A stretch of DNA of 64,000 bases from Acidithiobacillus sp. (GTDB lineage: Bacteria > Pseudomonadota > Gammaproteobacteria > Acidithiobacillales > Acidithiobacillaceae). Below the pieces are notes generated by a model. The model was not told the DNA's origin and made no database searches. It saw only the letters and a program-made list of their open reading frames with translations. Position 1 is the stretch's first letter. Every line of letters starts with the position of its first letter. A program made the translations under genes and the position numbers. Shown piece by piece: positions 8,904 to 19,753 of the stretch. The DNA lies in contig NZ_JAGDWX010000012.1 of assembly GCF_023256195.1 (NCBI RefSeq), positions 26,685 to 90,684 on the forward strand. Reading direction: 5' to 3'.

Positions 8904-9671
8904 ATGGCGGAGCAAGGCAAGCCCAAGATCAAGGTAAGCCACCTGGATTTTTTCTATGGTAACAATAAGGCGCTGAAAGATATCAACATCGAGCTTCCCG
9001 AAAAGCAGGTGACGGCCTTCATCGGTCCCTCCGGTTGCGGCAAGTCGACCCTGCTGCGGGTATTCAACCGCATGTACTCCCTCTATCCGGGCCAACGGGC
9101 AACGGGGCAGGTGCTGCTGGACGGCGAGGACATCCTCAGTCCCAGCATCGACGTCAACCTGCTTCGGGCCAAGGTGGGGATGGTCTTCCAGAAGCCGACG
9201 CCTTTTCCCATGTCCATCTACGATAACATTGCCTTCGGCATCCGCCTCTACGAGAAGCTGCGCAAGGTGGAGATGGACGAGCGTGTCGAGCAGGCCCTGC
9301 GGCAGGCAGCCCTCTGGGATGAGGTCAAGGACAAGCTCAAGGCCAGTGGTCTGAGTCTCTCGGGCGGCCAGCAGCAGCGCCTCTGCATCGCCCGGGCGGT
9401 GGCCGTCAAGCCCGAGGTCATCCTTCTGGATGAGCCCACATCGGCCCTGGATCCCATCGCGACCCTGAAGATCGAGGAACTGGTCAGCGAGCTGCGCGAT
9501 CGTTTCACCATCCTTATCGTCACGCACAACATGCAGCAGGCGGCCCGCGTGTCCAACTTCACTGCCTTCATGTACCTGGGGGAGATGGTGGAGTTTGGCC
9601 CGACCCAGCAGCTCTTCACCAACCCGCAACAGAAACAGACGGAAGATTACATCACCGGTCGCTACGGCTAA
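8904..9671 (+). CDS. pstB: Phosphate ABC transporter ATPase PstB
   Basis: ATPase of the high-affinity phosphate importer. Walker [13 protein letters not shown], signature [14 protein letters not shown], Walker [13 protein letters not shown] and the PstB-typical [10 protein letters not shown] are present. The track starts at ATG 8892; I prefer ATG 8904 (255 aa) because the GGATGGGGG stretch then serves as ribosome binding site, and 8892 would leave a leader of only about 13 nt from the predicted start site. The binding protein and permeases (pstS, pstC, pstA) are absent here and must be encoded elsewhere. Confidence 0.95.
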   Translation: MAEQGKPKIKVSHLDFFYGNNKALKDINIELPEKQVTAFIGPSGCGKSTLLRVFNRMYSLYPGQRATGQVLLDGEDILSPSIDVNLLRAKVGMVFQKPTPFPMSIYDNIAFGIRLYEKLRKVEMDERVEQALRQAALWDEVKDKLKASGLSLSGGQQQRLCIARAVAVKPEVILLDEPTSALDPIATLKIEELVSELRDRFTILIVTHNMQQAARVSNFTAFMYLGEMVEFGPTQQLFTNPQQKQTEDYITGRYG

Positions 9672-9682
9672 GGAGTACGGTC

Positions 9683-10402
9683 ATGGACAAAGAACCCCAC
9701 ATCTCGCAGCGTTTCGACGAAGAACTTCAGGGTGTACACGAACTGGTCCTGACCATGGCAGGCGTCGTCGAGGATCAGTTCGCCAATGCCATGCTGGCTT
9801 TGCAGCACCAGGATAGTGAGTTGGCCAATGAGATCATTTCTCGGGACGCCGTGGTCAATGGCTATGAGGTCCGCATCGAGGAAGAGTGCATCGGTATTCT
9901 GGCGCGACGGCAGCCGGCGGCCGGCGATCTGCGTCTGGTGATGACCCTCATCAAGACCATCGCCGACCTGGAGCGCATCGGCGACAAGGCTGCCAAGATC
10001 GCCAACATGGTGCTGTCCATGGGGCACGGTTCCCAAGGGATCCACAGCAATTTTCTGCGGGACGTCCACGGCATGGGCGAGTATGCCCTGCGCATGCTGC
10101 GCGAGGCCATGGATGCACTGGCTCGGGCCGATGCCGATGCGGCCATCCGCATCGCCCGTGGTGACGAGGAACTCAATCAGGAGTACCGCGCGGCGACGCG
10201 GCGCCTGGTGACCTACATGATGGAGGATCCACGTACCATCACCGCCGCCATCGACGCTCTGTTCATCGCCAAGGCCGTGGAGCGCGTCGGTGATCATGCC
10301 CGCAACGTCTGCGAGTACGTGATCTACCTTGCCAAGGGGCGCAATGTCCGCCATATTCCCTTGGAACAGGTTGCCAAAGACCTCCAGAAAGGAGCTTCAT
10401 GA
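9683..10402 (+). CDS. phoU: Phosphate signalling protein PhoU
   Basis: Negative modulator of PhoR signalling and Pst transport (239 aa). It shows the two-repeat helical fold with the metal-binding signatures TIADLERIGDKAAKI (first repeat) and AKAVERVGDHARNV (second repeat). It lies 11 bp behind pstB and overlaps ppx (ATGA), consistent with one Pho-regulated transcript. Confidence 0.96.
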   Translation: MDKEPHISQRFDEELQGVHELVLTMAGVVEDQFANAMLALQHQDSELANEIISRDAVVNGYEVRIEEECIGILARRQPAAGDLRLVMTLIKTIADLERIGDKAAKIANMVLSMGHGSQGIHSNFLRDVHGMGEYALRMLREAMDALARADADAAIRIARGDEELNQEYRAATRRLVTYMMEDPRTITAAIDALFIAKAVERVGDHARNVCEYVIYLAKGRNVRHIPLEQVAKDLQKGAS

Positions 10403-11907
10403 CCCTGCCGTCCTCAAGTCCCGAGCCTGCGCTGCTCGCCGCCGTCGATCTCGGCTCCAATTCTTTTCACATGGTGGTGGCGCAGGAGTGGGGGACGGAG
10501 CTGCGGCTATTGGACCGCTTGCGGGAGGGAGTGCGTCTGGCGGAGGGCCTGGGTGAGGATGGCAGCCTCGATCCCAAGGTGGCGAGCCGTGCCCTGGAGT
10601 GTCTGGCGCGCTTTGCTCAGCGCCTGCAAGGGGTGCCGCCGGAGCGGGTACGGGTCATCGGTACCAACACCCTGCGTCTGGCTACTCGCGCCGAGGACTT
10701 CGTTGCCGCCATTCAGAAAACCCTGGGTTTTCCTGTGGAGATCGTGGCGGGGCGGGAAGAGGCACGGCTCATCTACCTGGGTGTGGCCCACAGCCTGGCG
10801 GTGGATGCTGGTGAGCGGCGGCTGGTCATCGACATCGGCGGCGGCAGTACCGAGGTGATCGCTGGTACCGGGTTTCAGCCCTGGATCACCGAAAGCCTGA
10901 GTTACGGCTGCGTGGGCTCGACCCGAAAGTTCTTCGCCGATGGTCGGATCACCGAGGCCGCCATGGCAGCGCTGCAGAATCGGGTGCGCCTCGCCATCGA
11001 GCCGAGTCTGGGCGATTATTTTCGCCACGGCTGGGATCAGGCCATAGGATCCTCCGGCACCATCAAGGCGGTCCTGCGGATTCTTGGCGAGAACGGGCTG
11101 GGCAGCCGCATCACCCCAACGGGTTTGGAATGGCTGCGTGAGCAGGTACTGCAGCTGGGGCAGATCTCGGCCCTGCATAAACTGCGGGGTCTGAAGGCGG
11201 AGCGGGCGGCGGTCTTCCCGGGCGGTCTGGCCATCCTGTTGGCTCTGTTCGCCTCACTGCGCATACAGGAAATGCGCTTTTCCGAAGGCGCGCTGCGGGA
11301 AGGCGCGATCTATGATCTCCTCGGTCGCATCCATCACGAGGATAGTCGCGAGCTCAGTATTGCCAATCTGCAGCAGCGTTTTCACAGTCAGGTGCAGCGC
11401 AATGCCGAGGTGACGGAGTGGGCGGTGCGGCTGTTTGCTGCGGCGCGCCACGTTTGGGGCCTGCACGATGGTCATCTGGCCTGGCTGCGCTGGGCGGCCG
11501 CCACCCACGACATCGGTCTGGATATTGCGCACTCGGGCTTCCACAAGCACGGCGAGTATATCTGGCGCAACGCCGATATCGCGGGCTTTTCGCGGCGCGA
11601 GCAGAACCTCATCGCCTGTCTGGTGCGCTGCCAGCGGAAAAAGCTCCTGAGTCTCTCGCAGTTGCAGGCGTTTGGAGTGGCGGCGGAGGATGCCGAGCCC
11701 TTGCAGCAGCTGGCCGTGCTGCTGCGCCTGGCCATCGTCCTGCAGCGGGGCGCCGCCGGCCTTGCGCACACGCCGACCCTGACCATCCGTGGGCGGACGC
11801 TGGAGCTGCGCTTCCCGGCGGACTGGCGCGCCGTCGCCCCTCTGCTGGCCGCCGATCTGGAGCAGGAGCAGGGTCTGGTAGGCCCCGATTTTCAAGTGCT
11901 CTTCTAA
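10399..11907 (+). CDS. ppx: Exopolyphosphatase, Ppx/GppA family
   Basis: Hydrolyses terminal phosphates of polyphosphate (502 aa), releasing Pi. The N-terminal actin-like fold has AAVDLGSNSFHMVV and DIGGGSTEV; the C-terminal HD-like domain has WAAATHDIGLDIAHSGFHKHGEYI, giving the full long form of Ppx. Family members also include GppA (pppGpp phosphatase); placement behind phoU in a Pho-regulated operon favours exopolyphosphatase. The start overlaps phoU. Confidence 0.92.
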   Translation: MTLPSSSPEPALLAAVDLGSNSFHMVVAQEWGTELRLLDRLREGVRLAEGLGEDGSLDPKVASRALECLARFAQRLQGVPPERVRVIGTNTLRLATRAEDFVAAIQKTLGFPVEIVAGREEARLIYLGVAHSLAVDAGERRLVIDIGGGSTEVIAGTGFQPWITESLSYGCVGSTRKFFADGRITEAAMAALQNRVRLAIEPSLGDYFRHGWDQAIGSSGTIKAVLRILGENGLGSRITPTGLEWLREQVLQLGQISALHKLRGLKAERAAVFPGGLAILLALFASLRIQEMRFSEGALREGAIYDLLGRIHHEDSRELSIANLQQRFHSQVQRNAEVTEWAVRLFAAARHVWGLHDGHLAWLRWAAATHDIGLDIAHSGFHKHGEYIWRNADIAGFSRREQNLIACLVRCQRKKLLSLSQLQAFGVAAEDAEPLQQLAVLLRLAIVLQRGAAGLAHTPTLTIRGRTLELRFPADWRAVAPLLAADLEQEQGLVGPDFQVLF

Positions 11908-11992
11908 ACAGTAGCCTTGCAGGGAGGGGATCCTCATCGATCTGTTCAACGGGCTCCTGGAGAGCCTCGGCTACGCGCCCATCACCCTGGAT

Positions 11993-12541
11993 ATGGTGAT
12001 AGAGTTCCTGCGCCAGTATGGCTACGGAATTCTTTTTCTCGGAACGCTCCTGGAGGGTGAGGCGGTGGTGGTCATTGCCGGCGCCCTGGCCCAAGCCGGG
12101 ATTCTGGAATTGCCCTGGGTGATTGTCGCTGCCTTTGCCGGCAGCACCATCAACGATCAGGTGCTGTATCAGGTGGGTTACCACTATGGCGAACGGGTGC
12201 TTGGCTGGATTCCGCATTTTTTGCGCCGAACGGTGGTCAAGGCGGAAACACTCATTCGCCGCTACGGCAATGTCATCACCTTGGTGTTTCGCTTCATCTA
12301 CGGCACCCGCACCATCACCCCCATTCTCCTGGGGGTACACCGCTACCCGCCGCGCCGGTATCTGTGGATGAATCCCCTGGCCGCGCTGATTTGGTCCGTG
12401 GTGTTGTCGATAGTGGGTTTTCTGCTTGGCGCCTCGTTGCGGCCGCTGCTGAAGAATGTCCACAACGTTCAGCTGGCATTGTTGGGGCTGCTCATCGTCG
12501 GCGCTGTCGTCGCCTGGTGGCTGCATCGCCGCCGATCCTGA
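11993..12541 (+). CDS. DedA family membrane protein
   Basis: SNARE-associated/DedA family integral membrane protein; members act in undecaprenyl-phosphate or lipid recycling and in envelope stress. Family features: LEGEAVVVIAGALAQAG, FRFIYGTRTITPILLGVHRYPPRRYLWMNPLAALIWS, and a C-terminal membrane helix followed by HRRRS. 182 aa from ATG 11993, which has no convincing ribosome binding site. The frame stays open upstream to 11912, passes a strong GGGAGGGG, and reads a plausible N-terminal helix (DLFNGLLESLGYAPITLDM) without ATG, GTG or TTG, so the true start may be a rare codon around 11933-11942. Confidence 0.85.
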   Translation: MVIEFLRQYGYGILFLGTLLEGEAVVVIAGALAQAGILELPWVIVAAFAGSTINDQVLYQVGYHYGERVLGWIPHFLRRTVVKAETLIRRYGNVITLVFRFIYGTRTITPILLGVHRYPPRRYLWMNPLAALIWSVVLSIVGFLLGASLRPLLKNVHNVQLALLGLLIVGAVVAWWLHRRRS

Positions 12542-12574
12542 GGGCCCGGGCGGCTGCCGCAAGCCCCGCGACGA

Positions 12575-12603
12575 TTGCGGGTGCCGGGATTATTTGCTAT
12601 AAA
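12575..12603 (+). promoter_or_regulatory. Sigma-70-type promoter for rpsB operon
   Basis: TTGCGG at 12575-12580 and TATAAA at 12598-12603 are separated by 17 bp. Transcription would begin about 12610 and leave a leader of about 110 nt before rpsB. In E. coli the rpsB leader carries an S2-binding regulatory structure; I cannot show such a fold here. Confidence 0.6.
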
Positions 12604-12718
12604 CCGCGTGGGCTTGCGGGCCCAAATTCACACACCGATCGGCGCAGGCGCGCGGGTGTCCCTCGGGATCGTCGTCTGGGATCGGTGGCGGACAGAAACC
12701 CTTTTCAGGAGTATTTCC

Positions 12719-13474
<756 letters not shown>

Positions 13475-13513
13475 TAGGCGGTTCGCGCAAAGCACAGACA
13501 CAAAGGAGCAGCT

Positions 13514-14392
13514 ATGGCTATTTCTGCGCAGCAGGTCAAGGAATTGCGGGAGCGCACCGGCGCCGGCATGATGGAATGCAAGACGGTCCTGACGGAGGCC
13601 GATGGCGACATGGAGGCGGCGGTGGATCTCCTGCGCAAGCGGGGACTCGCCAAGGCCGATAAGAAGTCGGGACGGGTGGCGGCCGAGGGGCGCATCGCTC
13701 TGGCCGAAGGTGCCGACGCGCGCTCCGCGGTGGTGCTGGAGGTCAACTGCGAAACGGACTTCGTGGCCAAGAACGACGCTTTCGTCGCCTTTGCCCAGGA
13801 TTGCGCCGCCGCCGCGCTGGAGCGGGGCATGGTAGAGGTGGCGCAGCTGCTGGCCGATGCCGAGCTGGAAGAGCGGCGCAAGACCCTGGTCAGCCAGTTG
13901 GGTGAGAATATCGCCTTGCGCCGTCTGCAGCGCCTGGAAGTGTCGGAGGGTCGGGTGGGCAGCTATCTGCACGGTAACCGCATCGGCGTGCTGGTGGCCC
14001 TGGAGGGGTCGGGCGCTTCGGAGGAGCTGGGCCGCGATCTGGCCATGCACGTGGCGGCGTCTCGCCCCGAAGTGGCATATCCCGAACAGGTATCGGCCGA
14101 GCGCTTGGAGCGGGAGAAGGAAATCTACCGTGCCCAGGCAGCGGAAAGCGGTAAGCCCGCCGAGATCGTCGAGAAGATGATCAGCGGTCGGATGAGCAAG
14201 TTCGTCAACGAGATCGCCCTGGTGGGTCAGGCCTTCGTCAAGGATCCGGATCGCAGCGTGGGCGATCTGCTCAAGGCACAACCGGGGCTGCGGATTGCCG
14301 GTTTCGTCCGTTTCGAGGTGGGCGAGGGCATCGAAAAGAACCAAGGTCCGGATTTCGCTACGGAGGTCATGTCCCAGGTCCGGGGTGCCTGA
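13514..14392 (+). CDS. tsf: Elongation factor Ts
   Basis: Guanine nucleotide exchange factor for EF-Tu (292 aa). The N-terminal UBA-like module ends LRERTGAGMMECKTVLTEADGDMEAAVDLLRKRG; the core shows VLEVNCETDFVAKND and AMHVAASRPEV. An AAAGGAG ribosome binding site precedes ATG. pyrH starts at the base after its stop. Confidence 0.98.
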   Translation: MAISAQQVKELRERTGAGMMECKTVLTEADGDMEAAVDLLRKRGLAKADKKSGRVAAEGRIALAEGADARSAVVLEVNCETDFVAKNDAFVAFAQDCAAAALERGMVEVAQLLADAELEERRKTLVSQLGENIALRRLQRLEVSEGRVGSYLHGNRIGVLVALEGSGASEELGRDLAMHVAASRPEVAYPEQVSAERLEREKEIYRAQAAESGKPAEIVEKMISGRMSKFVNEIALVGQAFVKDPDRSVGDLLKAQPGLRIAGFVRFEVGEGIEKNQGPDFATEVMSQVRGA

Positions 14393-15677
<1,285 letters not shown>

Positions 15678-15678
<1 letters not shown>

Positions 15679-16433
15679 TGACGGGGCTGGAATCTGCGGC
15701 AACGCGGCCACGGCACCTGGCCATCATCATGGATGGCAATGGGCGCTGGGCCTATCGGCGGCACCTGCCACGAGTGGCGGGACATCGGCGGGGCGCCGAG
15801 GTAGTGCGGGAGATGGTGCAATCCTGTGTCGAACTGGGGGTGGGGCACCTCACGCTCTTTGCCTTCAGCACCGAAAACTGGCGTCGTCCGCCCCTGGAGG
15901 TTCGTCTGCTGATGAACCTGTTCCGCCTCATGTTGCGGCGCGAAGCCCGTCGCCTCCACGAAAACGGCGTGCGTCTGCGGATCATCGGCGACCGTCGAGC
16001 CCTGGATGGGGATATCGTCACGCTTATCGAAGAAGCGGAGACCCTGACCGCTGACAATGATCGTCTGACCCTCAACCTTGCCGTCAACTACGGGGGGCGC
16101 TGGGATGTGGCGCAGGCGGCGCGCGCCGCCGCCCTGCAACTGCAGCGTCAGGGCCGGGATCTGGCGGAGTTGGACGAGGCGAGCATTGCGCCGCATCTGG
16201 CTCTGGCAGACAGCCCCGAGCCGGATCTCCTCATTCGCACCGGCGGTGAGGAACGTATCAGCAATTTTCTGATCTGGCAGATGGCCTACACCGAGTTTTA
16301 CTTTACCGAGGTGCTCTGGCCAGATTTTGACCGCGACGCCCTGGAGCAGGCGCTGCGTTCTTTCGCGCAACGGCAGCGGCGTTTCGGGCGCACCGGCGAT
16401 CAGCTTCTGGAAGACGCTTGCGGCAGCGAATAG
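15678..16433 (+). CDS. uppS: Undecaprenyl diphosphate synthase
   Basis: Cis-prenyltransferase (251 aa) that makes the C55 lipid carrier for peptidoglycan and surface polysaccharides. The catalytic Asp is in AIIMDGNGRWA; FSTENWRRP and RTGGEERISNFLIWQMAYTEFYF complete the active site. The track ORF starts far upstream in another gene; ATG 15678 overlaps the frr stop and gives the family length. The end overlaps cdsA by 16 bases. Confidence 0.97.
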
Positions 16434-17221
16434 TCACCGCGCTGCTGCTGTTCCTAGTCTTCCTTCCCCTCGTCTATTGGGCACCCTCATCCGTCTTCCG
16501 TCTCTTTCTCGCGGTCATTTTCTTTTTTGCCTTGGACGAATGGCTGCAGCTGGCACAGATCGCTTGGCATCGCGGCTGGGCAGTCTCGGGGAGTCTGGTG
16601 TTCGCGGCCCTCGCCTTTTCACAGGGACAGAGTGCGTGGCTCTGGGCGGTGGCCGCCGGCGTCTTCTGGCTGCTCGTCCCCATCGTCCTGTGGCGCGCCC
16701 GCACGCGCAGGGCGCAAGGCCCTGCCACGCCGCACTGGATGGCAGCGCTGGCGCTGCCGGTCCTCTTTCCGGCCTTCCTACTGGCGGCCGCCTTGCAGGG
16801 CCAGCGCCCGTCTTTCCTGTTGTGGATTGTTCTGCTGGTCAGCGCTACGGACATCCTGGCGCTTGCCGTGGGCAAGACCTGGGGACGCTCGCCCTTGGCG
16901 CCCTGGCTGAGTCCGGCGAAGACCTGGGAAGGTCTGTTCGGCGGCTTGCTTGCCGGGCTGATGATGGGCACACTGGGAACACTGGTCTTGATCGGTAGCG
17001 GGCTCTGGACACTGGCTGCCGGCGCCACATTGGGCGTGCTGGTGGCGGCCTTCGGCGTCGTTGGCGACCTTTTGGAAAGTCTGCTCAAAAGGCGCAGCGG
17101 TCGCAAGGACAGTGGCAGACTCCTGCCGGGTCACGGGGGCGTGCTGGACCGGATCGATGCGATGCTGGCGGGAATTCCGGTGTTTGTTCTGGGTCTGATA
17201 GCTCTGGGTTGGTGGAAATGA
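16418..17221 (+). CDS. cdsA: Phosphatidate cytidylyltransferase
   Basis: Makes CDP-diacylglycerol, the branch point to all bacterial phospholipids. Polytopic protein of 267 aa with the C-terminal CDP-DAG synthase signature region ([17 protein letters not shown] ... [17 protein letters not shown] ... [12 protein letters not shown]). It begins with TTG inside the end of uppS; no later start retains the first membrane helix. Its stop overlaps dxr (ATGA). Confidence 0.95.
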   Translation: MRQRIVTALLLFLVFLPLVYWAPSSVFRLFLAVIFFFALDEWLQLAQIAWHRGWAVSGSLVFAALAFSQGQSAWLWAVAAGVFWLLVPIVLWRARTRRAQGPATPHWMAALALPVLFPAFLLAAALQGQRPSFLLWIVLLVSATDILALAVGKTWGRSPLAPWLSPAKTWEGLFGGLLAGLMMGTLGTLVLIGSGLWTLAAGATLGVLVAAFGVVGDLLESLLKRRSGRKDSGRLLPGHGGVLDRIDAMLAGIPVFVLGLIALGWWK

Positions 17222-18384
17222 AACGCGGAATCTGCATTCTGGGAGCCACGGGCTCCATCGGTAAAAGCACCTTGGACGTCATTGCCAGGCATCCGGAGGA
17301 GTTCCAGGTCTTCGCCCTCACAGGGCACCACCGGGTCCAGGAAATGCTGGAGATAGCACTTCGGCACCATCCCGAGTTCGTGGCCATGGTCGATCCCGCG
17401 GCGGCAGAGACGCTGCGAACGGCCCTGGTGGCCGCCGGTCAGGGACAGATCCGCGTCGGCAGTGGCAGCGAGGCGCTGCTGGAGGCGGTCCAGTGGCCGG
17501 GCGTTTCCGAGGTGATGGCGGCTATCGTCGGTGCCGCCGGGCTGATGCCGACCCTCGCGGCAGTGCGCGCTGGGCACCGGGTCTATCTGGCCAACAAGGA
17601 ATGTCTGGTTATGGCCGGCGCCTACTTCATGGAGGAGGTGCATCGCCACGGAGCCACCTTGCTGCCCATCGATAGCGAACACAATGCGGTTTTCCAGTGC
17701 TTCGGAGATCCCAAAGGGGTGCGCCGCATCCTGTTGACGGCCTCTGGTGGGCCCTTCCGTACCTGGCCTTTGGAGCGCCTGCAAGACGTCACCCCGGATC
17801 AGGCCTGCGCGCACCCCAACTGGGTCATGGGGCGGAAGATCTCGGTGGATTCGGCGACCATGATGAACAAGGGGTTGGAGGTCATCGAGGCGCACTGGCT
17901 GTTCTCCCTGCCAGCGGAGCGCATCGACGTGCTGATCCACCCGCAGAGCATCATCCATTCCATGGTGGAGTATCTGGATGGCTCGGTGCTGGCGCAATTG
18001 GGCAACCCGGACATGCGCACCCCCATTGCCCACGCCCTGGCGTACCCGGAACGCATGCACAGCGGCGTGTCTTCCCTCGATCTGGCGCGCGGGCCTGCCC
18101 TGGAGTTCGAGGAGCCGGATCTCGCCCGATTCCCTTGTCTGGGCCTTGCCTTTGCGGCCTTGCGGGCGGGCGGGGCGGCGGCGACCGTGCTGAATGCCGC
18201 CAACGAGGTGGCAGTGGCTTCCTTTCTGGATGGTCGCCTGCCCTTTGCCGCCATTGCCCGACTCGTGGAGCAGACCCTCACCGATTTCCAGCCGGAGCAG
18301 CCTCAGGATCTGGAGGCTGTGCTCGACATCGATGCCGAAGCCCGACGGGTCGCTACGGCGCGCCTCGGGCTGGCCGCGGCCTGA
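17218..18384 (+). CDS. dxr: 1-deoxy-D-xylulose 5-phosphate reductoisomerase
   Basis: Second enzyme of the MEP isoprenoid pathway, target of fosmidomycin. NADPH fold [24 protein letters not shown], the metal and substrate motif [19 protein letters not shown], and the flexible loop [24 protein letters not shown] 17209 and GTG 17212 are in frame, but ATG 17218 overlaps the cdsA stop as ATGA (388 aa). It supplies IPP for UppS, encoded two genes upstream. Confidence 0.97.
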   Translation: MKRGICILGATGSIGKSTLDVIARHPEEFQVFALTGHHRVQEMLEIALRHHPEFVAMVDPAAAETLRTALVAAGQGQIRVGSGSEALLEAVQWPGVSEVMAAIVGAAGLMPTLAAVRAGHRVYLANKECLVMAGAYFMEEVHRHGATLLPIDSEHNAVFQCFGDPKGVRRILLTASGGPFRTWPLERLQDVTPDQACAHPNWVMGRKISVDSATMMNKGLEVIEAHWLFSLPAERIDVLIHPQSIIHSMVEYLDGSVLAQLGNPDMRTPIAHALAYPERMHSGVSSLDLARGPALEFEEPDLARFPCLGLAFAALRAGGAAATVLNAANEVAVASFLDGRLPFAAIARLVEQTLTDFQPEQPQDLEAVLDIDAEARRVATARLGLAAA

Positions 18385-18397
18385 GCGATCGACGTTC

Positions 18398-19753
18398 ATG
18401 GGCCTGTTGCTGACCCTGCTGGCCTTCGTCATCGCCATCGGTCTGCTGATTCTGGTGCACGAATCCGGCCACTTCTGGGTGGCGCGGGCCATGGGGGTCA
18501 AGGTCCTGCGTTTCAGTGTCGGCTTTGGCAAACCGCTGCTGCGCTGGCAACGCAGTCCCGAGGACACCGAGTACGTCATCGCCGCCTTCCCTCTAGGGGG
18601 CTACGTGAAGATGCTGGGGGAGCAGGACGGGTCCGAGCTGCCACCGGAGCAGCGGGCCCGAGCCTACGATCAGTTGCCACCAGCAAGGCGATTTCTCATT
18701 GCTCTGGCTGGGCCCGCGGCCAACTTCGTGCTGGCTGTGGTGGCCTATACGGGGGTGGCGCTCATCGGTATCCCGGGTCTTGCGCCCATCGTCGGCACGG
18801 TGAGCCCAGGTGGTCTCGCACAGCGCGCCGGTCTGGTGGCCGGTGACCGGATTCTGGCCGTCGACGGACATGCTGTCGATACTTGGGAGGATTTGCGTAT
18901 GGATCTCCTGGCCGCGGCAGTGTCCGGTGAGCGCCTGCAACTGCGCGTGCGCAGCCCCGGGGGCAGGACGGAGCTGCGTACGCTGTCGCTGCGGAAACTG
19001 CCCCCAGACAGTGTCGGCCCCGGCTTCGTGGAAAAGACCATGGGGCTGGGTCCCTATCTACCGCCGTTGGTGGGCGCAGTGCAGACCGATAGTCCGGCAG
19101 CCAAGGCCGGACTCCAGCCCGGCGATCGTATCCTGGCGGTAGACGGTCGGCCGGTATTCAGTTGGCAAGACCTGGCCCGGCGCATCGAGGCGCATCCGCA
19201 TCAGCGGATTCTGCTGCGATTTCAGCAGCGGGGGGTGACGCAGGAGCGTTCCTTGACCACCGAGTACGTGCTCGATGCCGAAGGACACCCCCAGGGACGG
19301 ATCGGTATCGTCATGGCGCCGCTGCCGGCGGATCTCATCGTGCGCAAGGAGCGGGGTCCGCTGGCCGCTGTGGTCTACGGCGCGCGTCAGACCTGGACCA
19401 TGTCGGTTCTGACGGTGGAGATGCTCGGGCAGATGATCTCGGGTCGGGTGTCACCCAGCAACATCAGCGGTCCCATCGGTATAGCCGAAGCGGCGGGTGC
19501 GAGCTTCGCCGCTGGTCTGGCACCCTATCTCGGCTTTCTGGCACTCATCAGCATCAGCCTGGGTGTGCTCAATCTGCTGCCCATTCCCGTCCTGGATGGC
19601 GGGCATCTGCTTTTTTGCACGGTGGAGATGGTGATGGGCAGGCCCTTGTCGGCGGCGGTGGTGCAAAAAGCGCAGATGATCGGTATAGTGCTGCTTCTGA
19701 TGCTCATGTCCTTCGCCTTCTACAACGATATTCTGAGACTGTTGAAACCGTGA
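18398..19753 (+). CDS. rseP: Site-2 protease RseP
   Basis: Inner membrane zinc metalloprotease (451 aa) that cleaves anti-sigma factors in the envelope stress response. The zinc motif HESGH is in the first helix; two PDZ domains follow (GTVSPGGLAQRAGLVAGDRI, and VQTDSPAAKAGLQPGDRI); the third zinc ligand is in NLLPIPVLDGGHLL. ATG 18398 is chosen because the family starts directly with this helix. Overlaps bamA by four bases. Confidence 0.97.
   Translation: MGLLLTLLAFVIAIGLLILVHESGHFWVARAMGVKVLRFSVGFGKPLLRWQRSPEDTEYVIAAFPLGGYVKMLGEQDGSELPPEQRARAYDQLPPARRFLIALAGPAANFVLAVVAYTGVALIGIPGLAPIVGTVSPGGLAQRAGLVAGDRILAVDGHAVDTWEDLRMDLLAAAVSGERLQLRVRSPGGRTELRTLSLRKLPPDSVGPGFVEKTMGLGPYLPPLVGAVQTDSPAAKAGLQPGDRILAVDGRPVFSWQDLARRIEAHPHQRILLRFQQRGVTQERSLTTEYVLDAEGHPQGRIGIVMAPLPADLIVRKERGPLAAVVYGARQTWTMSVLTVEMLGQMISGRVSPSNISGPIGIAEAAGASFAAGLAPYLGFLALISISLGVLNLLPIPVLDGGHLLFCTVEMVMGRPLSAAVVQKAQMIGIVLLLMLMSFAFYNDILRLLKP

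Noticed and set aside
12610-12718. Possible S2-binding leader upstream of rpsB
   Set aside because: The leader length fits, but I could not find a convincing matching fold by eye.
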